Positions 25,411-38,670 of a DNA stretch of 64,000 nt are shown one piece after another. The stretch's first letter is position 1; every line of letters begins with the position of its first letter. The DNA lies in the NCBI GenBank assembly GCA_019155185.1, contig CM032809.1, positions 5,948,621 to 6,012,620 of the forward strand, given 5' to 3'. Under the pieces are notes generated by a model. That model was not told the DNA's origin. It was given only the letters and a program-made list of their open reading frames with translations, and made no database searches. A program made the position numbers and the translations under genes. Source of the stretch: Beaufortia kweichowensis (Eukaryota; Chordata; Actinopteri; Cypriniformes; Gastromyzontidae).

Positions 25411-27839
25411 TAGATTCTGTGAGAATTTGAGTTTGAGTTTTGACTCAAAATATCACATGCACAATGCTGATATTATCCAGGAGTTTTGTAGGACCTTGGA
25501 TAAAATAAAAATAAATGACCATAAAAAATAAACATTCATGCAATTCATTCCCTGTGAATTAAACCTGTGACGCTGGTGTTTGCAAGCACCATGTTCTAAC
25601 AATAAGACCATGGTTTCATATAAGACTGCTTGAAGCAATGAAAGAATGCTAACGCCTAAAGTCTTATACAACAATACAAATCTGTTGTACTGGGTGTAAA
25701 TTCTCCTTTTATTGCTGATGTGAAAAGGGCATGCTGACTAATTGCCAGGTCTTTGCAGGCTCCTGTGGTGTCTGTAATTCTCTCTAACCTTTACCAGAGA
25801 TGCTCTGAGCAACAGATCTCAGCCTGTACTGTATGCACCATGGGCCCTTGACACTCACTACACTACAAATTTATGGCATTAAGGCCAGACATACTTCACG
25901 CAGAGGCGCAAATACTGTTGGCTAAGTGCACTTTCCTAACAAGCGTTTTGCATCACTATGGCGGTAACAAACATCAGTTTTACACGCGGTTACGAATGGA
26001 GGAAGGGTGTGAACTGTGACTCCTGTAGGAACATGTCCACAGGCTCTATGGATTCTACCGAACCTGAGGAGTCGCTGTGATGCATTACACACCCAACCTC
26101 CTTCCGTACACACAAGCAACCACATCTAACAGGTCCACCCCCTCCACAAAACACAGTTTTCCTGCAGACATTTACGCAGTCTCCTTTTTTAATGTGGCAC
26201 GGCTGCGATTCTGATGGTTAGTGGCAGTTCCTTCTCCCCGTGTTTCACTTTTCCTCTGTAATAAAGCCCGGGGAGAGAGAAAGAGTGCCAGCCCGACGCC
26301 TCAGCGTGGGTCTTGCGTCCCAGTGGGTGGTGTTTTCCTCGCTGCTGCCGTGGCAACGACATGTGACGGCAGGAGCACATGGCAAGACAGCATCTTGGTA
26401 AACTCTCCCCGTGTATCTCCGGCCACCCCTTTCCCCTCACGCCTGCCTAGATCCAGCTTCATTCTCAACATCTACATGTTCTTCAAAGGCCCAAGACGGC
26501 ACGAATTAAAAGCTTGGCTGCTGAGTCTGTTTTTACCAGAAGCCTCGCACACTTGGGTAAAATTAGCTGAACGAGTGGGCACCCGCAATAAGCTTGCTCA
26601 TAATACATCACCAAAAAATACCCTCCTACTCCATATTCAGAAGATTTTTTCTCTAGTTACTGTTGCAATTAGTCTAAATTTTAGAAGGAAAAATCTTTTC
26701 TAGTATTTCACTAACAAGGATAATTATCAGACATCTTGTATGGGACTTTAAAACCGAAGCTACAAGGGTCCCGTGCGGTGCAGTGTCAGAACGGTGAATA
26801 GATTAACCTGCGCCACGAGTGGAGCATCTAAATAAAATATTCAGAGCGGAGCACCGCACGAACAGACTCGGGTCCCAGCGTCAAGCCTTTGCCGTCTGCT
26901 GCCGGTGTTAATATTTCAATTACACTCATGAATAAATGAATTAAATAGGTCCTAACATTATCCCTGTTCCTTTTCTGCAGGAATTACTGCATTGTGCTAG
27001 ATAAGTCTAGCGGTAACGATAGCGTAACTTCGGGGTTCTGGAAGGTCCATTAGATAGGAGCTGTATTAAATGCTTTTCTCTCAGGCACATCTTCTCTTCC
27101 CACGCTGGTGAAAAATAACACACATATGGCACCTCAGGTGTATCAGTCGAGCTGTTTAATGACATACGCTGATACGGCTGATGACCATATGATAGAAACC
27201 GAGGTTTACGTGTTCTCATTATTAATAAAATGTGTACAGCCATTACAAAATCAGATAAATACATAGATGTCACAATGTTAGTAGGGTGTGTGATACAAAC
27301 TTGTTGATGAAGGGCTGTAATCCCTCCAAAAATACTTTAGCCATTCAATCAATTTAATTGAGTAATTATTCCAGTCGAGTCTGATTAGTTTTTATCACAA
27401 CTGATTATTATGTCTCTCATTATTTCTAGATAACAATAAAAATGAAAGGTTGTTTGTCATTTGTTTGTTTCTTTTTTTCTTGTAATTTACTTATTGGCAA
27501 TTTTACATTAATTTAACATCAAGTGAGCTACAAACTAGATCTTGTGAGCCCAAAACACTTTTGGGGTGCATATGGTCTTCGTATGTTTGCGTTCTTGATC
27601 GCTTTATCTAAATTTTAGACGTTCCTCGGCTGTCAGAACTCATTTAGCACTTTCTCCCAGGCTTCTAGACCTTTCCATTGCCTGACATAACTGACATTTA
27701 CATTTGCCCTCTATCAAAGAAAGAGAAACAAGGGTTTAGATCCCTCCGCTCTCATAACAATCTCCTTTGAAAGGGCAGCAGAAAAATGACCATTCTCACA
27801 GCAATCTTATCAAGCGTTATTAATCACGAGAAACACCGG

Positions 27840-28342
<503 letters not shown>

Positions 28343-28879
28343 CCAAGTTTGTTACCGTTACCACAGTCTAAACAAACTTATTTTTTGGTTCTCTGTCATC
28401 ACGTAATTGTTTCTTTGCACCTTAACAGAATAATGCAGAACATGACCATTTATTGATGTTGCAGTTCTCTTCCTTATGCGTATTTCCACTTCAAAGCCGT
28501 GTTTGCTGATAAAACAGAGAAAGGAAGAGAAATGCTAATTCATACAGTTGAAAATGCAGCGCATGAAGAACAGGGAGAAATCAATAGAGCTCCCCTGCGT
28601 GAGGCAAAGTCAACAGAGCAGAAGAGTCCGGTGCCCGGGCATATAAATAATATTTATATAGACGCAAGAGCCAACAACCACAGGGGAGCATGTATAATTC
28701 TGATTCATACATCTGCGAAGCAATGATCTGGTAAATGTGAGACTCTCTCATTTATTTTACACGAAGAGGCAACAGGTCACCGCTGATGATTGTTAAGCAC
28801 TGATGTGTGATACACACAGTCAATGGCAAAAGCACTGTTGATATGCAGTACGTTTGTGTCCTGGATGAGGGTAAAATCT

Positions 28880-28985
28880 AGAACAATTCTAGAACACAAA
28901 ACCCTGTTGATAGAGTCCAGACATCAAAAAATACCAGTTACTTTTAAAAATGGAAATATACATGCATCATAAATGAGACAAAAAA
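28880..28985 (-). repeat. Dispersed repeat (GTCTGGACTCTATCAACA), copy 2
   Basis: Inverted copy of the block at 25295-25410. No transposon termini identified. Confidence 0.45.
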
Positions 28986-29084
28986 ACTACTTTTTGAGAG
29001 GCAACAAAAGGATTTCTGTGAATTAAAATGCAAAAACCAAACGCAATACTACCCAAAAAATGGAAAAGACATGACTTTTCAAAG

Positions 29085-29265
29085 AACATTACTTTTACTT
29101 TTACTTTATTTCACTTTACTTTACTTTATTGTCTGTATAGAAGTTCTGGACAGACATTCATATTTGACACTGGCAAACATACAATCAACAATATACATAC
29201 ACATACATTACTCTAAAATACATGAAACACACATTACCCTGAATAAAAACAAGTAAACAAGGCCA
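29085..29265 (-). mobile_element. Possible LINE 3' end with (TAAAG)n tail
   Basis: On the minus strand it reads GACAATAAAGTAAAGTAAAG with further TAAAG units, an AATAAA followed by a short tandem tail as in fish non-LTR elements. No coding remnant seen. Confidence 0.35.
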
Positions 29266-29584
29266 GTAGGCACAATATGTGTATGTATGTGCCTATACAC
29301 ACACACTAACCCACAAAAAATACCTCAATTAACTAGTTGTTTTATTAATATGGACTGTTATGGGTATATGACATTTCTGAAAACAGCACTTTACCTGACT
29401 ATGAAAAAAAATCTTGCTTCAAAGAACATGCTTCAAAAACTTTGAGAGAAACCACCATATATTCACATTTGATCTATCAATATGGTGAAAATCTTCGGTA
29501 AAATCTTACTTTTTTGTAAAATTTACTATACTACATCCAGGCTAAATACATTAAAAATAGTTTTATAATAGTTATAATAGTTAA

Positions 29585-29705
29585 TAATTGTAGCAAATTT
29601 GGTAGAGCATTGTCTTAGCACGGGTTCGTTTCCCAAAAAAACACACATACTAATAAAATGTATAGATTGAACGCACTCCGTGTTGCTTTGGATCTGTTTT
29701 TGGCA
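29585..29705 (+). repeat. tRNA-derived SINE, near full length but decayed
   Basis: Has an A-box-like TGGTAGAGCATTG, a B-box-like GGGTTCGTTTCCC, then ACACACATACTAATAAAATG and TATAGATTGAACGCACT. This is the standard order of the cyprinid tRNA-derived SINE. The conserved tail is degenerate (GTTGCTTTGGAT). Confidence 0.7.
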
Positions 29706-31792
29706 TGCAGTAAAGTAAAACAGAATCAACTTTAGTTTATATTAAAAATGAGTATTCTGTTTTTTAAACATAGCACCATAACTATACATGTCTCACTTCA
29801 AAAGGAAGATTTCCATGATTTTTTACACCCTGAGCAAATGAAACAGATTTTCTGTGGTAATTGACGACACGCCACAAATGCCGTAGATGGATCTTAGGCT
29901 GAATGCAAAATACTCCTTTAAAGTTTAAGTGCTTTGATGGAGACTTCATGTAATTCTCAACTATCAAAGTAACATTTGTTTCTCTGGTAAAATAAGTATG
30001 CCACTGTTACCTTGACTACAATGAATATAGAGAAAAGCATTACAGCTATCTCGGCAATGGGTTGGATGCATTATAATGCCTTTTCAACAATGGCTCCAGG
30101 AAATAACCATTAAATTCAATCTAATCTAAAGTAGTGGGAGTGATGAAGAAAACACGGCAAGCCATTACAACGTTTCTGCGACGAGACTATGAAAAAGAAT
30201 GAACTTGTTTTATTTGGTTCTTAGTTTGAAATTTTCCAGTGCACATACAATAATGAAATAACAACCACTTACCAACACAATTCTATTAGATTACAGACAA
30301 ACACAACATTCGTCTATAATCTCCCACAGCACAACCATAACCAGACATGTTTAAGTGAGTTTTCAATAACATCTAGAGTCAAGCCTGTTCATGACTAAAT
30401 ATCAAAGTCATCTGGCCATAAACATCTGTGAAAATGTATCTGTCAGTAACAATAAAGTCTAACGTATCCTTATCCTCAAAGATTTACTCCTCCATTTGAT
30501 ACACGACAGGGACTACATCCAACCGGCCTTTTCAGGACTTTGTTAAACGTTGTCAGAAACCCATCTATACCGCGTCTCTGCAATTATTCATCCTACCATT
30601 TTGTGTAATTATAGACTGTGAGACAGGCGATATGTTTAGCTTATGGTTCAGTGCTTTTGCAATGAACTTCCCTCTTCTAGTTGTGCAGAGCAGATTGCCG
30701 AGAGCTTTGTGACGGTAATATATAAAGAAACTAGTGGTATTTTTCGTCCTTGGCCAAAACCCAAGAAACCGCAGGCATTCTGCCATCATTTTATCTGAAG
30801 TCACTGAATCAATATAAGCAGAGGATGGATTTGAATGGCAGAACGTATCTTAAGAAAGATCAGCAAGACGGCCTCCGATTGTGAAGCGAGGCGGATTGTC
30901 TAAAAGTGGAATGTAAACTAAGCTTATTTATACTGTTGGTGAAAACTCTGAATGTGGATCTTTCGAGCGAAAATATGTGAATCGCCAACAGGCAGGAGTA
31001 AATCACAATATTTTCTACCTCTTAAAACACGAGGACAGATAACATCTTGTGTTACTCTAGCGGTTGACTGGACGTTCCTGTAGGACCTAACCCTAATAGA
31101 GCTCTTCGCCCTTAACTGAACTATACAACGTACTACATAAAGATGCCCCGTGGAGCTTTCAACTTAGCTATCCTCTGCAGTTGTACCTGGGTGAGGTAAT
31201 CCCTAAAGTAATTCTGGGTTTTTTAGGTTTAATAAACGAGCAAACTGCACCCCGACCACACGGCAGTCTGGAGTCTGTAGATAGCAGCTTTCCTAGTAAT
31301 ACTTCATTAGATAGATACTTCATGGCCTTCGTTCTCTCTACAAGCCACCCCATCCATCAGGCACCACACACCTCCCTGTGCTCAATGGCCTATGAGATTG
31401 TCCGTTTAAGGATGTACCTACTAAAAACGTATTACAGCATCGCTAGAAAACAAAACTGGTAACTAACACACAGGCTTTGCTTCCTGCAAAAACAAATGGT
31501 TAACCGACATAAAAATAAAAGACCTTTCCGTCCTATAATACGCATGCTAATGCATAATACCTTAAAGTTAATCCATGCAAGCCAGTAAGCAATAGTACCG
31601 CACTTGATTTGCCGTGACGTAATGTGGAGAAATACGCCGGAAATATCTGCAAGCCTGCTGAAATGAAGAGCTTAGACCAGCATGAATTTACATATGACAG
31701 AAGGATTCTGCTCGGTCTCAAAGCTATTGTTTTTTAAGGGATTTTTTCCACTTTTGTAGGCCAAACCAGTGAAATTAAATCCTCAAAAGTGC

Positions 31793-32112
31793 GTGTCTGT
31801 GTGTGTGGTCCCCTACAGTGTAGAGACTAAGTGTCCCCACAAAAGTAGTAATACCTGTAAATTTCAACCTTGTGGGGACATTTTTCTGGTTCTAAGGAGA
31901 AAAACTGCTTATAAATCAAACTAAACGATGTTCATTTAAAATGGAAACCCCAATTGGTCCCAGTGTGCCACTGGTCACTTTGGATAAAAGCGTCTGCTAA
32001 ATGAATAAGTGTAAATGTAAAAAGCAGAAATGTTTGTGTAATGGTTAGGGTTACAGGTCATTATGTCTATACAAAGTCCCCTTAAAACACTGAAACCGTA
32101 TGCGTGTGTGTA
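31793..32112 (+). repeat. GTGTGTGGTCCCC dispersed element interrupted by a SINE tail
   Basis: Contains GTGTGGTCCCCTACAGTG, AGTGTCCCCACAAAAG and CCTTGTGGGGACATTTTT, then GTTAGGGTTA and a closing GCGTGTGTG, all typical of a widespread fish repeat. At 31970-32025 it is interrupted by a SINE tail (CACTTTGGATAAAAGCGTCT). Confidence 0.6.
31970..32025 (+). repeat. SINE 3' tail nested in older repeat
   Basis: CACTTTGGATAAAAGCGTCT, GCTAAATGAATAAG and TGTAAATG. It sits inside the 31793-32112 element. Confidence 0.65.
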
Positions 32113-34294
32113 ATTTATTGAATTACATTGTGTGCTGGTGGATTTTCAGTGGCACTTGCTCGCATCTGTCTGTGGACCACCACATTGCACAGCTGTGACC
32201 TGAGCTCCTCTGCGTCCCTAGAGACACACATCCCAGGGGCTTGCATACACCCATTAACACAAACACACACAGACAGACACACACATTTCATCTGTGCATC
32301 AGCGGCTCCTTCTTTGCTGTCCAGGAATTACACAGGATTTAATGTAATTAGAAGACTGACAAGGGCAAACTTTACGCTTATTACTCAGCGCTCGCCCCCG
32401 GAGAAAGACGGCATTCATATGGCATTTGGCCGGTCTCTAAAGACAACACCTAAATCCTCACAATGAGTTTAACTTTGTTGACACATTAAGACGTCCATAC
32501 ACTTAGTAATTCATTAATATATCAGTGGGTAATTTGTACAAAATAAGCTACTGTATAATCATTTGCATTCATTTGCATTATAATTATACAAACATAAAGA
32601 GTAAAGAGACATGTATCTATACTGTATGTCTCTTTAATTACCTAAATGCACAATTAAATAAAAGTCCATTCAGATTATATACAACAGAATGTCCATCTTT
32701 ATATCCTCTATGAGATAGTAAATAAAAGTTTGTATCCTAAATTGTACACAGACTGCAGTCTATAAATAACAGAAAGCACATTAATGAAGGTTTCATAAGA
32801 TAAATCTCACACATTCAGAATTACTCTCAGTCTAACTGTGTGGGAGAGATCTGACGTTCATCAGTTCAGTTTCAACCAGAGTCCTGACTCAAGCTGTGTC
32901 CATTTTTCCCACGGCGTTTCGGAGGGCAGAGAGAGAAATCAGCTTGGAAATATCACCCACCCCCATTTCCCCACTTCTGGCATCCAATCAGTCATTCTTC
33001 TCGTCGCCCTCAGTAGCAGGAACAAACATCGGGCATGTGTTTGTTTTACATTTACGGTAGAGCCAAAATCCAGGACCATTCGGGAGACAAATCGTGTTTG
33101 CTGGATAATCAAAGAGATGGATGCCACCTCTGAAAAACAGCTGTGGAATGTGTTGAATGAGCATTTCCTTGTGGTTCATCTTGCTCTGCCTGCGTAGCAT
33201 TACTACAAACAAATAGTTTAAAATAATACGGTTGAATACTGGCAAACCAAATCCAATTCCCGGTTAAACAAGGAGGTCATCAGCATGCTAGTTCATGCAG
33301 AACTTGGTAAGAGAGTCCTGAATTATTCACATCTCTCTCTATTAAAAAAAGCAGGTGATATGGTTAAACATATTAGGAGCAGAAACTGACAAAGCATCTC
33401 TGCTCTGGTGAATACAGGAGTGTGGGCTGTGAATGAGCCTGGCGGCTGACTCTGACAGCGAATAACATGTTGTTGTGTTTAAAAACCTGTTCAGCATCAT
33501 ACTGCACGGTGCCCTGGGTCCTCGGGGACGTAAACGTCTAGGTCAGGGAGCAGCAGACAAGAATAAGACTAGAATAACTGCTGGCTGTATTAGTATGACT
33601 CACTAAAAGGTCGGCAATTAGAGACCTATTTCACAATCCAACAACAAGCATTTAACTACCGGTTAAACGACAAAAAATGATGCTTTTTAAGTGATGTAAT
33701 AGTTTCAAAACAACTGCACGGCAACATAAGTATAATGTGTGTCAGCAGATCTAGATGTAGTTCATTGCAAAAATGGCAATGACAGGATAGTAAAATACTT
33801 CACAATAACTGACTTTTGAAGCATACATGGGGTTAGACCGTTAAACACACATGTACTTTATATCATGTTGTACACTTTAATTGAACGTGACCCAAAATGG
33901 CAATGCTTTAAAAAATCATAACTCATTGCGACAACACGACAAGATGCTTTTACATAAGCTTGGGGCTTTTGGACTTTTGAGAATAACAGAAATGTATGGC
34001 AAGGGCTCAGAGCTCTGCAAGGGTTCCTGCACTCCGTGTGCAAATCTGACAAGATGCATTCGCTCCTCTGTGAGCCGTAAGCTGTAGTGATATCTGAACG
34101 CATGACACCAGGGTTATAGCATGAGCAGGGCTCAAGGAGGTCAACAGTAGCACTTTAGAGATAAGACTAAAAAATCTTTCCAGCACATCAAAATACATCT
34201 CTAAATTAAAAACATAAAAGAGAACAATCAATCGGTGGATTAAGATCATTTGTAACCAAAGCATTTTTCCATCTCCTGTTTCATTTGCTCTTAC

Positions 34295-34610
34295 AAAGTG
34301 GTTCCTGCAGCTCACGCTATCTAAAGGTTGTGGGTTCAATCCCAGGAAACACACATACTGCATAAAAAAGCTGCATCTGAGAAATGCATAAATGTAAATG
34401 TGGTTTAGTCTGAAATAAACCACTGAATCAGATTTTATAAACAATTCACTGAATTCACTGAAAACAACTGATTCACAGAGATGTATCAAACTTACATACT
34501 CTGCTAATAAAGTTTAAAGCTTCATTTTATCTTAAATGTATGAATGTTCTCATTTGTACGTCGTTTTGGATAAAAGCATCTGCTAAATGAATAAATGTAA
34601 ATATAAAACA
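34295..34610 (+). repeat. tRNA-derived SINE pieces
   Basis: A B-box-like GGTTGTGGGTTCAATCCCAG with ACACACATACTG at 34325-34365. A tail follows at 34560-34605 (TTTTGGATAAAAGCATCTGC, TAAATGAATAAATGTAAAT). The two parts are separated by about 190 bp of other sequence. Confidence 0.6.
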
Positions 34611-35665
34611 AATCATCTTTGTGTTTCATAAGTTCATCTAATAACACAGTCTTTGGGAAACTTAATGGCCTATACAAATATTACAACTCTGTCATCTCAA
34701 ACATATGACTATTTAGTTTATTGCTCAGCTTTAAATGACCAAGTGGCCAATTGTCCAAATGGCAACAGTACAAAACTAACAATCAAAAGACCACAAAGAT
34801 ATATTACTATAAACACACAAATAAAGTTTTTTAGCTGTTTCATCCACTGTTTAACCTATACCACATAATAACCACAGATGAAAGTCAATGCCTTTCCACA
34901 AAACTGGGCTGAAAGTAAACGATGAGCATCCCTGCTGTCTGAATGATCTAAGACCAAACCGTGACCTTTAGCACAACTAATGATCTTCAGTTCACTGAAG
35001 TTACTAACGGGCTGCTTTAACAGTGCAAATGTTACGTGGGCTTCTCTCTTTAATTTCTCTCCAGATCTTTAAAGTGGATCTGTGAAAGGCTAAGCGCTGT
35101 AGGCACGGCCGGCAGCACCCAAGCCCAGGCAAGCGGATGGGTTCTGCCTGTCTGGGGATGTGTTGAGAGGGGATAAAAGGATAAAGAGCCTCTGCTCTGG
35201 GACTGATTACTTACATCTGTCCTGGTAAATCCTTGCATGCATACGCACTGCTACTACTGTTTGCTTTGTTTACAATTTGGGAGTGCTGGGTGTTAGTTTA
35301 TGTTTGTGTGAATAAGAAATGAAAAATAGAGATTAGGAAAAGACACAAGTAACACATCAGAATGAGGAATACAATTCACTAAATGTATAAACCATTCTGG
35401 TCCTCAAATCTGATTGGACAAGAGGTGTTTAAAGATTAATTAATGATTTTGGAGCTTAGTTGCACATTGTATACACCATGTATTGTAATGATCTATTCTC
35501 ATTGATTATCTAACTTTTATAAATAAATAAATATAAGCATTTCATTCATTTACTTGTGCATGAAAATATGTTCATTTGGCTACGTAAAAACAAGACACCA
35601 AGTATTTTCACCTTCGTTTACTCTTAGTTTTAAAATAAAGATGCTTCAAAAGGTTAATTACAGTA

Positions 35666-35858
35666 ATGCCATAAAATAACCATTTTTGGTTTACTGTACC
35701 AACAAACAGAACCATTTCTTTCTTACATTTTTATAGTGTAATGAACCGTTTTTCACAGCAAAAACATGTTGTGAAACAGAACAAGGTTCTTTATGGAACC
35801 ATACAGCCAAAAATGATTCCTCTGTCATCGTGAAGCACCTTTATTTTCAAAAGTGTAT
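35666..35858 (+). repeat. Fish AACC/GGTTC dispersed repeat
   Basis: Contains AACCATTTTTGGTTTACTG, AGGTTCTTTATGGAACCATA and GTGAAGCACCTTTATTTTCA, matching a common fish dispersed element known by its repeated AAGAACC / GGTTCTT segments. Confidence 0.6.
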
Positions 35859-35862
35859 GCTT

Positions 35863-37341
35863 TGAGTAAGAGGGGAACATTACTTAAAACCTCTTAAAGC
35901 CTGCCCATGATGGCCAAATCAAGGCAAAGTGCAAGACAGGAAGACAGTGTGTAATAAGGAACAATTGTGTTTAACAAAAGGTCGGTAAATCAATAACGAT
36001 CAATACACAATCTAGTTTATTACGCATCACCTGACATTATGAGTCACGTATCTTTCTCTTCATAGTTAATTATTCACCTTCAAGCATGTGCATGGCAGAT
36101 CCAATGAGCCAATTTAACAGATATTTTAACGCTGTGCCAATTTACACTTTTCATTTCACGTTGTTAATTTACCAAATATTCAGCTTCATGTTTTCCCGCG
36201 CTTTCTCATTTCCCTGTTGTCACACTTATGAAAGCACAGTGATAAACAGCGATTGATTAGCTTCGCGTCTCACCGGGTTATCGCACCCCCCACAAATAGT
36301 AAAAACCTGATGGCAAAAAGTGACTTTTTCACAAAGGAGTAATTTTCACATTTCCTGAGGCGCTACTGTCACAGAAAGAAGAGGAAAAACTATTTAAAGA
36401 CAAAATTCAATATACACTTCCTTAAAAGAATTAACTGTGGGCATATCTGCGCAAGTCAAAGATTTATTGAACTATTAATTAACCAGTCCAAAACAATAGT
36501 AATATACCTATGTTAAGAGTGCTGTATACCTTTAAGCAAAAGATTTGCATTGCAGGTACAGGGCATTGCTAGTATACATTTAGCAATATATCGAAGATGA
36601 CATCAAGGACAACGAATAGCACAAGGTTAAATCAATGCATCAGTGTTCTACGAATGCTTTCCATTTAGTGTCATGTACAGTATGTGCAAAATTTGGACCA
36701 ATAATTTTACTTATGCTTGTAGACTTTGCGAGGATAAAAAATATAAAGAGGAAATAAATTAATATCATCATTAGGTTTAAGGAAACCACCTTGCTACATC
36801 CAGTACAGTACATATCTTGTCATTCATTTGGATCCCTCATAAAAGAGGAAAGTATTATCTAATTTCACATGATCTGTAATAATATGGACCTCTCACGTTT
36901 CCTACTTTCCAACAGATGTCCAATGACAAAATACAAAAAAACAAACGAAAATAATACAACTTGAATTTGCATGCTGTCTCGTTATTGATATTTTTAATAG
37001 GCTGGTCGATTATTTGATATGCAGCATATATAAACTATCTAATGACAAATATGTATTTCCGGTAAAAAGACCCATATAGCTGTGCACTTACAGCACGAGC
37101 TTTCGGCACGTGCAACACCTGTGTCCTCCTTATCCTCTATTGAAGGGGGCGGTGATCGTATTGCAGAATTTAGGGATTTTAAGAATAACGAAACTTTTCC
37201 AATAAAAATCTATTCGAATACCCTATCAAAGAGATAATCAAGTTGTCCGACATGGCACAAATACAGACCAAAATCGTGTACAGCAGTGTACATATACAAC
37301 GTAACACACACACACAGCCACTGACCATAAAGAGTATTTAC
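35863..37341. other. Non-coding, proximal intron 1
   Basis: AT-rich sequence between the 35666 repeat and exon 1. No gene, named repeat or strong motif recognised. It is the part of intron 1 nearest the promoter. Confidence 0.6.
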
Positions 37342-37653
37342 CTCTGTGTCGTAGATTTTAGTGATGAGGGAGAATGAGTACTGTCTGGACTCGCGTATGT
37401 GTTGGATGGCCAGCTGAACGGCCGGTTCGATGCCTTGACTGATGCTGCTCATCAGCGCCGACTCGTTCATCGGCATCAGGACCATGATGGGCAACTTCTC
37501 ACCGTCCCTCGTGTACCAATTGTTGTCCATGCCGTGCCTTGTGTAATCGTTGCAAACCTTCGCCAATGCAGGTCGAAATCCTAATACGGACAGTAGTAGG
37601 CATCCCGACAGAAAGATCATTTCACATCTGCAGTCCCTCCGGGACGGAGCCAT
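37342..37653 (-). CDS. gabbr2: GABA-B receptor subunit 2, coding exon 1
   Basis: First coding exon of the metabotropic GABA-B receptor subunit that couples to G proteins and traffics GABBR1 to the surface. It encodes 104 codons. The start at 37653 is the first in-frame ATG, with A at -3 and G at +4; the open frame upstream of it begins only with TTG. Residues 12-32 or so are a hydrophobic signal peptide (MIFLSGCLLLSVLG core, then RPALA). The rest starts ligand-binding lobe 1: LPIMVLMPMNES, then GIEPAVQLAIQHIRES, then ITKIYDTE. These align by eye with the human subunit-2 segments around IMGLMPL, LPAVELAIEQIRNES and LRLYDTE. The exon ends GAG followed by gtaaat, a good donor, in phase 0. The N-terminal third is poorly conserved, so a teleost gabbr2 paralogue is possible. 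GABBR1 is excluded because its equivalent segments differ. Confidence 0.9.
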
Positions 37654-38450
37654 GCTACCGTTCGGGAAGAACAACTATCTACCGTCTCACTGTCCTGGCA
37701 TCGCAATCTTTAGCTTCGTCTTGGACGCTCCGATGACCTAAAGAAAAGAGGACATCAGATGGTTTAAGCTGCAGTGAATGCAATTGTTTTGCGGTGTAGT
37801 GCGCGCGGTCGATCTTGAGAGTCGAGAATGGTCCAGTGCAGTAATTCCTGCGGACCCAGTTGAGATGCGTAAAACCAAAAGATGACCAGCCGCAGACGGG
37901 GTTATAAACTGGTTCCCCTTTCGTGTTCCACACTGGTCCTTACGCAAAATTTGTTCTCTTTTATCAATACACAAACAAATGCGCAAAGCGCAATCCTCCG
38001 TCTCCGCGTTACGCAAAGGTGTGGAGCGCTCTTTTACGAGTCAGCCGCAATTGCGAACGCAAATTAAACACCCAAATATATTCCAAGCAGTTGACACAGG
38101 AGTGGCATCCCTATCCGCAAACTGTTTGCGCGTAAAAATCGTATAGGTAAGGTCGTAGAGGGCGAGCCTGATGTGTAAAAGCAATCCGAGCGAGGATATC
38201 CGTGCGACGTCTCGTTGACAACCCGAGCGACTGAGCTCAGTGATGCTGCTGCTACGGAGGACGCGGCTGCTCGAGCGCTTCACTTCTTTCGCGCGCTTGC
38301 CGCGCAGTGCATGCGTAAATGTGCGCGTGTGTACAAGCGCGCGCGACACAGCAACGATGTTGGCTCGAATAAACAACCGACTCAGACGCAAAGGCAGCTG
38401 GTCACTCGTAACGTGTTAAATAGCCTACATAATGTGAGGTAAAACGTAAG
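37380..38450 (-). promoter_or_regulatory. gabbr2: CpG-rich gabbr2 promoter and 5'-UTR region
   Basis: The only extended CpG-rich block in the left half. It spans coding exon 1 and about 800 bp upstream. It has many CG dinucleotides and GCGC-rich runs, densest at about 38200-38360. A CpG-rich first exon fits a neuronal receptor gene promoter. The exact start site cannot be read. A strong minus-strand acceptor (CTCTTTTCTTTAG) ends at 37738, so the first exon may lie further upstream. Confidence 0.6.
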
Positions 38451-38487
38451 GTAAATTGCCCACCTGAGCCTATCTGCGCAAATACTG

Positions 38488-38496
38488 TATAAAAGG
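38488..38496 (+). promoter_or_regulatory. TATA box on the opposite strand to gabbr2
   Basis: TATAAAAGG, a canonical TATA box, at the edge of the gabbr2 CpG-rich region but pointing away from it. It would place a plus-strand start near 38520. No open frame of note follows, so a divergent non-coding transcript is the only product I can suggest. Confidence 0.3.
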
Positions 38497-38655
38497 CGCA
38501 TTCGAGTGTTACATAGTTTGATATCCGGTAGTTTCTTAACACACACATTGGTGTGCAGGGTGGCAACACCCCACATTTACTTAAAAGATATTGAACAGTA
38601 TTCTTTTAAACGAGTATGTTTGGTCATGGAGGTACAATATTACAATGAATTGAAC

Positions 38656-38670
38656 ACTGCCACCTAGCTA
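38656..38670 (-). promoter_or_regulatory. CTCF-like motif, minus orientation
   Basis: On the minus strand TAGCTAGGTGGCAGT matches the 12 core and right-hand positions of the CTCF consensus. It lies about 1 kb upstream of gabbr2 exon 1. Confidence 0.4.

Noticed and set aside
26221..26703. 160-residue plus-strand open frame in intron 1
   Set aside because: The region is GC-richer, so stops are rarer. No motif or homology recognised and no splice support.
29585..29640. Possible tRNA gene (A- and B-box-like motifs)
   Set aside because: The boxes belong to a decayed tRNA-derived SINE followed by its usual body; no cloverleaf can be drawn.
34007..34489. 160-residue minus-strand open frame
   Set aside because: It overlaps SINE sequence (B-box near 34340) and has no domain.
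37654..37674. Seven-residue N-terminal extension of gabbr2 exon 1
   Set aside because: It would start at TTG. The ATG at 37653 has an ideal context and sits properly before the signal peptide.
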